64,000 bases of DNA from Vibrio sp. SCSIO 43137 (GTDB taxonomy: Bacteria; Pseudomonadota; Gammaproteobacteria; Enterobacterales; Vibrionaceae): the NCBI RefSeq assembly GCF_028201475.1, contig NZ_CP116384.1, positions 558,001-622,000 on the forward strand, written 5' to 3'. This document shows positions 9,294 to 16,769 of the stretch, one piece after another; positions within the stretch are counted from its first letter, which is position 1; each line of letters opens with the position of its first letter. Both the position numbers and the translations under genes were made by a program. The notes beneath the pieces are model-generated. The model was not told where the DNA came from. It did no database searches and saw nothing but the letters and a program-made list of their open reading frames with translations.

Positions 9294-9458
9294 CTAAATA
9301 ACTGTTCCTAAATATACGTCACTTCGGCAAATATCGAACACAAACACGCGTAAACCCATCCATGGGGCTCCGTCGCGCCATCCTTGGCGCGGAGGGTTTG
9401 TTTTTCGATATCTGCCTGATGACAAAATCTGTAGCACAATTAAGAACAGTTATTTAGC
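9294..9458. mobile_element. MITE-like 165-bp element with terminal inverted repeats
   Basis: The ends are near-perfect inverted copies (CTAAATAACTGTTC at 9294-9307 and its complement at 9445-9458, extending to 16 of 17 matches). Inside, GGCAAATATCGAA pairs imperfectly with TTCGATATCTGCC, and a GC-rich core (CTCCGTCGCGCC / GGCGCGGAG) forms an inner hairpin, so the whole unit can fold on itself. It encodes nothing. Its size and structure fit a miniature inverted-repeat or palindromic repeat element. No clear target duplication is visible. Confidence 0.6.
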
Positions 9459-9522
9459 TATAAACTAGTAGATAGGATCTAATAGGGCAGCGATTATGCT
9501 GCCCTTGTTTTGACTTGCCGAA

Positions 9523-10128
9523 TTATAGGGCTTTTCCCAGAATCATAGCCGATAGATTCTCGTAATCCTGCTCTGAACCGGCAAATAACTCATCGACAAT
9601 AGCCGCTCTCTTGGCCCCGGAAAGTGCTCTTTTACGCGCTTCTCTTACCTTTAAAGCCAGAACCAGTTCAGGGTTAATGGCATTGCTGTTTTCAGTCCAG
9701 CGGCTGATTTGCTCACTCAGGGCATTTACAGATAACTTAGGCTTAAGTTGTGCGCATTCAAATCTCAGAACTTGCAGCAGGCTACTTTGATAATCAGCAC
9801 TGATATTGCCTTGCTGAAGTTTATTGATTGCCGCAGAAGCAATACTCTGCAATTTGATATAACCCGCCTGTGATGAGAAGTTATCACTTAAACGCACAGA
9901 AAAGGTTACTTCGCTACAGACGGTCTGCGGCATATAGGTCACCGAAGCCAGACAATCAAGAGGCAACCAGAATGCTTCACCTGCCTGCAAAGCATATTCG
10001 TTCTTACCTAGCCGGATCAGAACCAGCCCCGATTTAACGGCAAGAAGAGCGTGCTTAACGGTTTTTTTTCTTGGTGTGACAACAAGGTGTTGGTTGTCAC
10101 TCTGGCGGTGTTCAATAGCGTAGTTCAT
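9523..10128 (-). CDS. Cupin-type AraC ligand-binding-domain protein
   Basis: From the ATG at 10128 (ribosome site GAGG) the product is 201 residues. The N-terminal half looks like the sugar-binding cupin of AraC regulators (GLVLIRLGKNEYALQAGEAFWLPLDCLASVTY). The C-terminal half is helical and rich in Arg/Lys/Ala but lacks a recognisable second AraC helix-turn-helix. It may be a truncated or diverged AraC-type regulator. The neighbours give no hint of a target. Confidence 0.6.
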   Translation of the reverse strand: MNYAIEHRQSDNQHLVVTPRKKTVKHALLAVKSGLVLIRLGKNEYALQAGEAFWLPLDCLASVTYMPQTVCSEVTFSVRLSDNFSSQAGYIKLQSIASAAINKLQQGNISADYQSSLLQVLRFECAQLKPKLSVNALSEQISRWTENSNAINPELVLALKVREARKRALSGAKRAAIVDELFAGSEQDYENLSAMILGKAL

Positions 10129-10192
10129 GGTGGCCTCTTCAAATAAGGCGCATACAATACCTTGTCTTAAAAACAAAGCCAACAGGTAAGCG

Positions 10193-10238
10193 TATACCCA
10201 AGTAACCTCAAGATGCTTTTTGAGGTCACTTGGGTATA
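10193..10238. repeat. ACCCAAGTAACCTC hairpin repeat, complete copy
   Basis: The arms TATACCCAAGTAACCTCAA (10193-10211) and TTGAGGTCACTTGGGTATA (10220-10238) pair with one mismatch around an 8-base loop. Seventeen bases of the left arm recur exactly at 61940-61956. It is an intergenic dispersed repeat of a kind I recall from Vibrio genomes, and could serve as an mRNA end structure. Confidence 0.75.
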
Positions 10239-10371
10239 TTAGTCAAAGATGTCATTTTTATGATCTGGCTTACAGATGTGGTCTGACCTGATCGATAAAA
10301 GCCATTATAAAGCTGCGGGTAAGGTAAAGTGCGCGTAGAATTAGCGCGATTTTGTATATACGTAGAAGAAA

Positions 10372-11481
10372 ATGAATTCAGAAAAAGATATTTACCAGGA
10401 AATCAGGCCATATAACGATGATGAAATTGGGCCGGCTCTCGACAGACTGATACACGACAAAGAATTTATTGATGCGGTTTTAAACCACCGCTTCTCAAAC
10501 CGCTCTGACTGGTTTCAGACATTGATGAGTCCGTTGCTTAAGGTTTACCTTAAGTTTAAATGGGCAAAGTTCAACAGCGTTTACAGCATTCAGGTTGAAA
10601 TTGAAAAATACCTGCGCAAAGTTCTTGAAGAAACAACCAACGGAGTGACCTTCTCCGGGCTGGAAAAACTGGACAAAAATACCGCTTACCTGTTTGTTTC
10701 TAACCACCGCGATATCGCTATGGATCCTGCGCTGGTGAACTATGGTCTGCATAACAATAATCATAAAACTGTACGTATCGCAATCGGTGACAACCTGCTT
10801 AAAAAACAGTGTGTTACGGAGCTGATGCGGCTAAACAAAAGCTTTATTGTAAAGCGTTCAGCGAAAGCGCCTCGTGAGCTGATGAAAGCGCTGGGTTTGC
10901 TCTCTTCTTACATCAAACACTCCCTTGATACCGGAAACTCTGTCTGGATTGCCCAGAAAGAGGGTAGGGCAAAAGATGGCAATGATGCTACGGATGCCGC
11001 GATTCTGAAGATGTTCCATGTAAATGGCCGTAAGAGCAAGGTTGCTTTCCCTGACTATATTAAGTCACTGAAAATCGTACCGGTTGCTGTCTCTTACGAG
11101 AATGATCCTTGTGATATCGCTAAAGCCAATGAACTCTTCTCAAAAGAGAGTGAAGGTGGCTACGAGAAATCTGAGTTTGAAGATATCACCAGTATTATCC
11201 GCGGTATCCTTGGTTACAAAGGCAAAGTGAACGTCGCTTTTGGTGATGTTATCGAGCAGGATTTTGAAACACCGGAAGCGCTGGCAGAAGAGCTGGATCG
11301 TCAGATTCATCAGCTGTATAAGCTGTATCCAATTAACCTGCTGGCTGCAGGGCAGGAAGACAGTTCAATCACTGATAAGGTAAGAGCTGATTTTGATAAA
11401 AAGCTACAAGAGCTGCCGGAAGGCGCACGCTCTTATCTGATTGATATGTATGCCAACCCGGTAAAAAACAGCGCTAAGTAG
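10372..11481 (+). CDS. 1-acyl-glycerol-3-phosphate acyltransferase family protein (PlsC-like)
   Basis: The 369-residue protein carries a lysophospholipid acyltransferase domain: block I SNHRDIAMDP (His112, Asp118) and block III QKEGRAKDG near residue 200. The spacing between His and Asp is five residues instead of the usual four, as in the NHRDI subgroup. About 90 N-terminal and 100 C-terminal residues flank the domain, longer than PlsC itself. It probably acylates a glycerophospholipid or related lipid at the inner membrane. The gene is monocistronic with its own terminator, and the start has an AGAAGAAA ribosome site. Confidence 0.8.
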   Translation: MNSEKDIYQEIRPYNDDEIGPALDRLIHDKEFIDAVLNHRFSNRSDWFQTLMSPLLKVYLKFKWAKFNSVYSIQVEIEKYLRKVLEETTNGVTFSGLEKLDKNTAYLFVSNHRDIAMDPALVNYGLHNNNHKTVRIAIGDNLLKKQCVTELMRLNKSFIVKRSAKAPRELMKALGLLSSYIKHSLDTGNSVWIAQKEGRAKDGNDATDAAILKMFHVNGRKSKVAFPDYIKSLKIVPVAVSYENDPCDIAKANELFSKESEGGYEKSEFEDITSIIRGILGYKGKVNVAFGDVIEQDFETPEALAEELDRQIHQLYKLYPINLLAAGQEDSSITDKVRADFDKKLQELPEGARSYLIDMYANPVKNSAK

Positions 11482-11506
11482 TTATTCTGTTTAGGTTTCA
11501 AATAAC

Positions 11507-11533
11507 AAAAGAGGAAGCACGGCTTCCTCTTTT
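11507..11533. terminator. Bidirectional terminator
   Basis: A perfect 12-bp stem AAAAGAGGAAGC / GCTTCCTCTTTT with a 3-base loop lies between the convergent acyltransferase gene and the LPxGL-repeat protein gene. A/T runs in both arms suit both directions. Confidence 0.85.
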
Positions 11534-11552
11534 CAGTTCTGCCCAGTCTGTT

Positions 11553-12152
11553 TTATCTGGCAACAGCCCCGCCAAGTTTCAGCTCTTCCGGCCACTCTGT
11601 AATCCGGTTTCCTCCTAAGAATATATTACCGTCTACGGTCATTTTGTTAGGAAACTTAGTGATACGGGAACCTCCGATATATAAGTTACCTTCAACGTGG
11701 ATATTGTCGGGAAGGGTTTCAATCGGAGTACGTATCAGGCTAAGGTCGCCTTTTACGTGCAGGGCTGGCGGAAGGGTCTTTAACAAACTGTCGTTAAAGT
11801 TAAGGTAGCCTCCGGCATCAACGCCCATCGGCCACTCCTCTATCTGAGAGCCAAGCAGGTTTACATAGCCCCTTATTTTCGTTCCCGGAGTGATAAATTT
11901 CAGGCTGCTGTTGGACGCAATAAGATGACCATTAATTACCAGGCCTTTTGGCAGACGTTCAATGGGGGTCTTAGCAATGTTCAGGTTACCCGTCACTTCC
12001 AGACCGTCTGGCAGTGAAGTGTAAGGTTTATTGCGCAGATAAAGATTGCCGTAGTTGTCCAGATGGTTGAGCATTTTGTAGTGATCAAGCTGCTTGGCCG
12101 GCAGTGCCAGCGAGGTAAGCAGTAGTGAACAGAACAGGAATCTTTTTTTCAT
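11553..12152 (-). CDS. Secreted repeat protein with LRR-like LPxGLxVxGxL units
   Basis: The 199-residue product begins with a signal peptide (MKKRFLFCSLLLTSLALPAKQ). The rest is about six 20-22-residue units of the form LPxGLxVxGxLxLxxTxI: DGLEVTGNLNI, KGLVINGHLIA, TKIRGYVNLLG, ALHVKGDLSLI, NIHVEGNLYIG, KMTVDGNIFLG. This pattern predicts a short parallel beta solenoid, similar to leucine-rich repeats. There are no cysteines in the mature part. It is probably periplasmic or exported; binding partner unknown. It lies alone between convergent and same-strand single genes. Confidence 0.75.
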   Translation of the reverse strand: MKKRFLFCSLLLTSLALPAKQLDHYKMLNHLDNYGNLYLRNKPYTSLPDGLEVTGNLNIAKTPIERLPKGLVINGHLIASNSSLKFITPGTKIRGYVNLLGSQIEEWPMGVDAGGYLNFNDSLLKTLPPALHVKGDLSLIRTPIETLPDNIHVEGNLYIGGSRITKFPNKMTVDGNIFLGGNRITEWPEELKLGGAVAR

Positions 12153-12232
12153 AGCAGCAGTCAGGTGTTGGCTTTAATACTGTATCGGCGGAAAGTGGCA
12201 AAGCTTAAAGCATTACCTTACAGGTAGAAAAA

Positions 12233-12253
12233 AGCGGGCAGTAATTACCCGCT
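12233..12253 (-). terminator. Terminator of the YfcZ-like gene
   Basis: AGCGGG / CCCGCT arms with a T run on the minus strand lie 35 bp beyond the stop of the YfcZ-family gene. Confidence 0.75.
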
Positions 12254-12287
12254 ACTTCAAAGTCTGTACCTGAAAGGTAAACCGATT

Positions 12288-12596
12288 TTAGGAGATTGAG
12301 CGAGATTTAAGCTCGAAGATCAGTTTTTCAGCGCTTACTTCAAACCTGAAGCGGGCATGCAGCTCTTTGCTCTCTTCTGTCAGCGAAGACACTTCAAACT
12401 GAACATCACTGTTTACTGATTTAGCCAGAGAGACATATTGCTCAAAAGCCTGTTCTAACTGCTGTTTGGACTCAGCAAAAAGAGACACTTCAGCAACCTC
12501 ATCACCTTCTTTAATGATAAAGCCGACTTCAGCACTACAACCACAAGCCTCACATAGCTGGTTCTCTTCTTGTTGGATTTTCTTTTCTTCTGTCAT
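12288..12596 (-). CDS. YfcZ/YiiS family protein
   Basis: From the ATG at 12596 (ribosome site AGAGGA) the product is 102 residues. It has the family's N-terminal CEACGCSAEVGFIIKEGD segment, with three cysteines, followed by an acidic alpha/beta region. The family is small and cytoplasmic and has no firm function. An upstream in-frame ATG at 12638 lacks a ribosome site, so I prefer the shorter form. The gene stands alone with its own terminator. Confidence 0.85.
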   Translation of the reverse strand: MTEEKKIQQEENQLCEACGCSAEVGFIIKEGDEVAEVSLFAESKQQLEQAFEQYVSLAKSVNSDVQFEVSSLTEESKELHARFRFEVSAEKLIFELKSRSIS

Positions 12597-12879
12597 AACG
12601 AATCCTCTTACATCTAAGGCAGTAATAGTACCCAGCACCAGCGCTTCTATCCAGCAAAAATTAACAATGGCTTATATATTAGCAATCCTATTATTGGGAT
12701 AATCTATAGGTGAGCTTTTGCGCATGTTAAATACCGCACAAAAAACCGTATTAATCGGCGTTCTTGTAACAAGGTATTTCTCTTTACTCTTTTCAGTTTT
12801 TCCCTTGTGTATTATGCCGTTCAGACCGTGTGAAAAGCCTTCACACTACAGACTATCAACTAACAGAAGATACAGTAGT

Positions 12880-13338
12880 ATGCCAAGACGTAACCGGAAA
12901 GAGACTTTGCAGACCATAAAAATCATAACCAGAGCTGCAGAGCACCAAATGACCACCATTGGCTATGATGCGATGTCCTACACAACTTTAAGTGAAAAGA
13001 CCGGAATTTCCCGCACCGGTATCAGCCACCATTTTCCGTGCAAATCAGATTTTATCATCGCACTTAGTGACAAAATCTACCGGCGTTTCATTGCCTACCT
13101 GAATCTGGATAGTGACTTAAACGCATTTAGTAACAGCTGGAGCGAATCATTTAGCAAAAGAAAGTTTAGGGGAATTTTGAAGCTGACTCTGCGTAATTTG
13201 ATTACTAACGATGACTCACACCAGAGTTCTGTCAGCTTTATAGAAAACCTGACTGCGCTGGTGGTAGATAAATTCGGCAGAGATGGCAAGCAGGAGCTTG
13301 AACGGCTTATGGGGCAGTCAATTTTACTTTTGAAATAG
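12880..13338 (+). CDS. Short TetR-family regulator
   Basis: Starting at the ATG at 12880 gives 152 residues beginning MPRRNRKETLQTIKII, which fits the N-terminus of a TetR DNA-binding domain. The helix-turn-helix is clear: MSYTTLSEKTGISRTGISHHFPCKSDFI. The ligand-binding part is only about 95 residues, shorter than the usual ~140, so effector binding may be reduced. In-frame sequence continues upstream to 12718 but looks non-coding. The neighbours are unrelated single genes. Confidence 0.78.
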   Translation: MPRRNRKETLQTIKIITRAAEHQMTTIGYDAMSYTTLSEKTGISRTGISHHFPCKSDFIIALSDKIYRRFIAYLNLDSDLNAFSNSWSESFSKRKFRGILKLTLRNLITNDDSHQSSVSFIENLTALVVDKFGRDGKQELERLMGQSILLLK

Positions 13339-13365
13339 CAACTTGGCTGCTATGGATACAAAAAA

Positions 13366-13385
13366 GGCTCTGATAAATCAGAGCC
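13366..13385 (-). terminator. Terminator of the small membrane protein gene
   Basis: The 8-bp stem GGCTCTGA / TCAGAGCC with a 4-base loop is followed by six T on the minus strand. It lies between convergent genes. Confidence 0.8.
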
Positions 13386-13411
13386 CTTACTGAGAAATGT
13401 TCAGTCAGCGA

Positions 13412-13666
13412 TTACGCTTTAACTGCTTTCATCTCTTCAGCTTTCTTTTCCTGACGCATTTTAGTCAGGAAGTATACGTTAACTACCGCGATAAATGCGT
13501 TAGTAGCAACAACTGGCATAGCGCCAATCATCAGACCGTATGCAACGAAAAGGCTACAGCCGACAAAGTTAAGCACACGTAGCTTAACGATATCTTTCAT
13601 AGTTAGTGAAATAGCAACCATGATAGATGCTGCGTAACCCATAATCTCAACTGTATTGAAATCCAT
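13412..13666 (-). CDS. Small inner-membrane protein (YgjV-like)
   Basis: From the ATG at 13666 (ribosome site GAGGG) the product is 84 residues with three predicted membrane helices: MGYAASIMVAISLTM, LNFVGCSLFVAYGLMIG and TNAFIAVVNVYFL. It then ends in a charged tail (KMRQEKKAEEMK). The helix pattern resembles a half-size YgjV protein. Function is unknown. The in-frame extension upstream to 13810 is probably not translated. Confidence 0.65.
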   Translation of the reverse strand: MDFNTVEIMGYAASIMVAISLTMKDIVKLRVLNFVGCSLFVAYGLMIGAMPVVATNAFIAVVNVYFLTKMRQEKKAEEMKAVKA

Positions 13667-13949
13667 TATTAGACCCTCTGTCTTGAATGCCGATATCTCG
13701 GTACCAGTCTTCTCGTCTTGAGATAATTGAGGAAGCTCCGTGCCCCGAATGGTTCGTTTACTTAAGTTGGAAACACTATAGCAGTGGCAAGTCTGTGATG
13801 AAAGCCACAAAAATAGAGAAATAGAGAGTTAGCGATTACGCAAGCGTTTGCCCTCAAAAATTTTTTAATTAGAAACTAAATTTGTGGAGGTAAAACGGAG
13901 TTAAGAATAAATCTTGGGCACTGGCTCACATAAAGCAGGGGAGAAACCT

Positions 13950-14420
13950 TTAGTTTGCTTCTCTCAGGTCTGCAGCCATGATTGATACTTCAGCGCCACT
14001 GTAGTTTTCTTGTTTGAGTAACTGCCAGCCAAGTCGCTTATAAAAGCAGGCTTGATCTTCAGTAAACAGGTACAGAGTTTCAATACCGGTTTGTTGCACC
14101 TGTTTCATCACTTGTTCAATCAAAATGGATCCCAATCCCTTACCACGGTGCTCCGGGCTGATATAGACATTAGCAAGCCATGGTGAGAGGTGTTGGTTTG
14201 TTGTCATATCCTGTTTCAGAACCGAAGCACTACCGACAACTTTGTCACTGTCCAGCAGAACCCTGGTAGCAGGGACGGCTTCTTCGTTAAGGCAATGTTC
14301 AATATCCTGCACAAACTCCTGAAAAGTACTCTCCGGGTACAAAGAGTGCCATTCGTTATAGTGCCAGCGGGCAATTTCTTCCGTCAGGTGAGGGTGCTGT
14401 GTTAAATTTTCTACCTTCAT
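13950..14420 (-). CDS. GNAT-family N-acetyltransferase
   Basis: The product is 156 residues from the ATG at 14420 (172 from 14468; neither has a good ribosome site). It has a GNAT fold: motif A LANVYISPEHRGKGLGSILIEQV with the acetyl-CoA loop RGKGLG, preceded by a conserved VVGSASV strand, and motif B LFTEDQACFYKRLGW. It should acetylate an amine; substrate unknown. The gene is single. Confidence 0.85.
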   Translation of the reverse strand: MKVENLTQHPHLTEEIARWHYNEWHSLYPESTFQEFVQDIEHCLNEEAVPATRVLLDSDKVVGSASVLKQDMTTNQHLSPWLANVYISPEHRGKGLGSILIEQVMKQVQQTGIETLYLFTEDQACFYKRLGWQLLKQENYSGAEVSIMAADLREAN

Positions 14421-14598
14421 ATGGGGACTTAGTTTAGGTTGCTTGGGTTTATAGCTTAGGATAGCCATTTTTGATTCAGGCTAGTATGTTGGCTTAAGCG
14501 GATCAAAGCCAGAAGTCGCTGCTAAAATCGCAATAGTGATCGAATTTAAGCAGCAATACGTAACACTCTATTGAACGGTTAAATTAAGGATTGTAGCC

Positions 14599-14745
14599 AT
14601 GGCAAAACTGACCCTGTTTTACGATGGTAGCTGCCCGTTATGTGTCAGGGAGATGGCAGATAAACTTTATCTCTTGCTTGCCAGAAATCGTTATCGTATT
14701 TCATTTCTGCTTACCGGAAAATCCCGTTGCGATTGCAGCAGGTAA
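14599..14745 (+). pseudogene. DCC-family (DUF393) thiol-disulfide oxidoreductase with large in-frame internal deletion
   Basis: The frame encodes 48 residues. The first 19 (MAKLTLFYDGSCPLCVREM) are the exact N-terminus of a DCC protein with its DGxCPLC active site. The next stretch (ADKLYLLLARNRYRISFLL, then TGKSRCDCSR) is its C-terminus. DCC proteins are about 130 residues, so roughly 80 internal codons are missing while the frame and the AAGGA ribosome site remain. The result is probably a non-functional remnant; a retained CxxC mini-protein is possible but unsupported. The DUF3080 gene starts 7 bp after the stop. Confidence 0.85.
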
Positions 14746-14752
14746 AATAAAT

Positions 14753-15748
14753 ATGCTCAGGCCAATTGCGCTGCTGATATTACCGCTGCTCTCTGCTTGT
14801 GGTTTTGAAGCGAAACAAGACCAGCTATTTGACAACTACCTTGGCAGGCTGAGTACAACCCTTGCCGTTGAAACGCCAGACAAGCCGCAAATTAATACCA
14901 TAGAACTATCCGCTAAACGCGAGCTTGAGAAAGCGATCCCCCGTATAAGCATGGGCGTTCTGCAAAGCTACCGTTTCAGGCAGTGTGGACTGTTTCAGGT
15001 AATCGCAGAGAAGAACTCTATACTTGGCAAAGTTCAGGATCATTTTGCTAACTTTGACTATCAGTTGCGCCTTCTGACTACATTAGATAATTGTCTGGAC
15101 AATGCAGAGCTAAGTGAACAAGAGCGGCTCACTTTAGGTGAGATAAAACAGCAGAAAACCAAGCACCTGCCTATGCACTGGCATAACCTTATGGTGTTGT
15201 CGGATGAAATTCGTGGTCAGCTCTCCAAAAGCAGCTGGCTCAGGGTGGAGGATTTTACCCTGACAGGTCAGGCAGTTCCTGCTTTCAGAGCGCTTTTAAG
15301 CCCGAAATTAAAGCCAACCGGGAACTACTCTGAATGTGAACCAGTCACCCCTTATCAGCAAACAATAGAAACGACCTTATTGACCGGGCCGTTAATCTAT
15401 TCCATGCGCAGAAGCAGCCAATGGCTGGATTTAACTACAGAGCAGCTAAACAGAAACAAACATAAGATCATCTGCGCAAACAACCGCAACAGGCAGACTT
15501 TCGATTACCTGAGAAATATCTTTTATAAGTACTATATTGATGAGCTTCAGCGATATGTTAGCCAGATAGATCAGCTTTATCTCGAGTTGAGCCCGTATCT
15601 GCCACCGTTATACAAACCGTTCGGAACGGAACAAGCAGTTGATCCCGTACAGGAACATGCAGCCTTTCGCCAGTCAGTGAAGTCACACACTCAGTTCTGG
15701 CAGAACACTTTTCAGCGTTGTGGCTACCAGATTAGTTCAGGTTCTTAG
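14753..15748 (+). CDS. DUF3080 lipoprotein
   Basis: From the ATG at 14753 the protein is 331 residues with a lipoprotein signal (MLRPIALLILPLLSACG, lipobox LSAC), so it should be anchored in the envelope. The mature part is mainly helical and matches my memory of DUF3080 (paired Cys in RQCGLFQVI and TLDNCLDNA; FWQNTFQRCG near the end). No function is known. It lies directly behind the collapsed DCC gene, with which it was probably co-transcribed. An upstream in-frame ATG (14624) lies inside the DCC remnant and is unlikely. Confidence 0.8.
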   Translation: MLRPIALLILPLLSACGFEAKQDQLFDNYLGRLSTTLAVETPDKPQINTIELSAKRELEKAIPRISMGVLQSYRFRQCGLFQVIAEKNSILGKVQDHFANFDYQLRLLTTLDNCLDNAELSEQERLTLGEIKQQKTKHLPMHWHNLMVLSDEIRGQLSKSSWLRVEDFTLTGQAVPAFRALLSPKLKPTGNYSECEPVTPYQQTIETTLLTGPLIYSMRRSSQWLDLTTEQLNRNKHKIICANNRNRQTFDYLRNIFYKYYIDELQRYVSQIDQLYLELSPYLPPLYKPFGTEQAVDPVQEHAAFRQSVKSHTQFWQNTFQRCGYQISSGS

Positions 15749-15788
15749 CATACTGTTATATGAAATACACAAACTAATAGTAATAAAA

Positions 15789-16175
15789 TTACCCTTGATA
15801 TGTGCCAAAGGTACTTGCCGCAATAAGGCCGCTATCTATGAGTACACAAATTGTGGCTCCAACGGTATAGGCGAGAATATCCAACCAGTCGTAGGTTGAA
15901 CCGAGTGCAATCCTTAGCAGAGGGTAATTTTCCAAACTAAAAACGGCGGTGTGTTGGATGAACTCAACCAGATAAGAAACAACAGCTACGCCTATGCCTA
16001 GCCGGAGCGGGCTATAACTAATCACAGTACTAGTGCAGAAATATAGCCAGATAACGACAATGACATCGCCGAGAAAAGGGCGGACAAAGCGGTCATCTAC
16101 GTAAAAGGCGATATAGATCAGTATCAGAAATAAAATAACGCTGATAACAGCACGAACGGTTGAAAAACGAATCAT
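15789..16175 (-). CDS. DUF2809 small membrane protein
   Basis: The product is 128 residues with four predicted membrane helices. The pattern FVRPFLGDVIVVIWLYF followed by YLVEFIQHTAVFSLENYPLLRIALGSTYDWLDILAYTVG is typical of DUF2809. Function is unknown. It lies 27 bp downstream of the sortase gene on the same strand and could be the last gene of that unit. Confidence 0.8.
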   Translation of the reverse strand: MIRFSTVRAVISVILFLILIYIAFYVDDRFVRPFLGDVIVVIWLYFCTSTVISYSPLRLGIGVAVVSYLVEFIQHTAVFSLENYPLLRIALGSTYDWLDILAYTVGATICVLIDSGLIAASTFGTYQG

Positions 16176-16202
16176 GTGAACACTCTTGGTTGAGCAGTGA
16201 GC

Positions 16203-16769
16203 TTATTCTGCTTTGGCAAAGACCACATAGCGCAGCTCACCTCCTGCCTGTACGGCATCAAAGGGGTAACAGGTAATCAGTGTCAGCCAGTGCTCTCTTG
16301 TCTGTTGAAGATAGAGCTCATCAGCAGAAACAACAGTCATGCTCTGAACTATATAGGTCACTTTTTTGCCTTGATTGTTTTCTATAACGAGCTGATCGTT
16401 TTCACGCAGGTTTTTCAGAAAGGCAAAATGAGTATCTCTGTGGCCTGCAATAACACTGTTGCCGGCTTCCCCCGGTAAGGAGGAGTTGCTGTCATGGCCG
16501 GGGCCGAAGGCAAGGCTTTGTCCGGAGACGCCAGCCAGTATTACCTGAGATACTTGCAGGCGCGGGTTATACAAACGGGCGATGGGCATGGTATCTGCCC
16601 AGGGCCACGCTTTTACATCGCTCTGGCTTTGCTGCGACTTATTCCAAGCCCGCTCAATCAACACTTGTGCGGCATAAGCTTTTAAAGGAATCCAGCTTCC
16701 TTTTACAAGCAGAACTGTGCCAATAACCAGCCCGACAACTGCCAGCTTTGTTATTGTTTTCTGCGCCAT
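16203..16769 (-). CDS. Class GN (marine proteobacterial) sortase
   Basis: The protein is 188 residues with an N-terminal membrane anchor (VVGLVIGTVLLVKGSWI). The catalytic triad is complete: His110 in VIAGHRDTHF, Cys167 in LITCYPF, and Arg180 in GELRYVV. This is the transpeptidase family that in Gram-negative marine bacteria is paired with a single dedicated substrate. The substrate gene is immediately upstream on the same strand and overlaps it by 19 bp, so the two are translated together. It should act on the periplasmic face of the inner membrane. Confidence 0.92.
   Translation of the reverse strand: MAQKTITKLAVVGLVIGTVLLVKGSWIPLKAYAAQVLIERAWNKSQQSQSDVKAWPWADTMPIARLYNPRLQVSQVILAGVSGQSLAFGPGHDSNSSLPGEAGNSVIAGHRDTHFAFLKNLRENDQLVIENNQGKKVTYIVQSMTVVSADELYLQQTREHWLTLITCYPFDAVQAGGELRYVVFAKAE

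Noticed and set aside
14624..14752. N-terminal extension of the DUF3080 protein from an ATG at 14624
   Set aside because: It overlaps the DCC remnant in another frame, and the lipoprotein signal begins at 14753.
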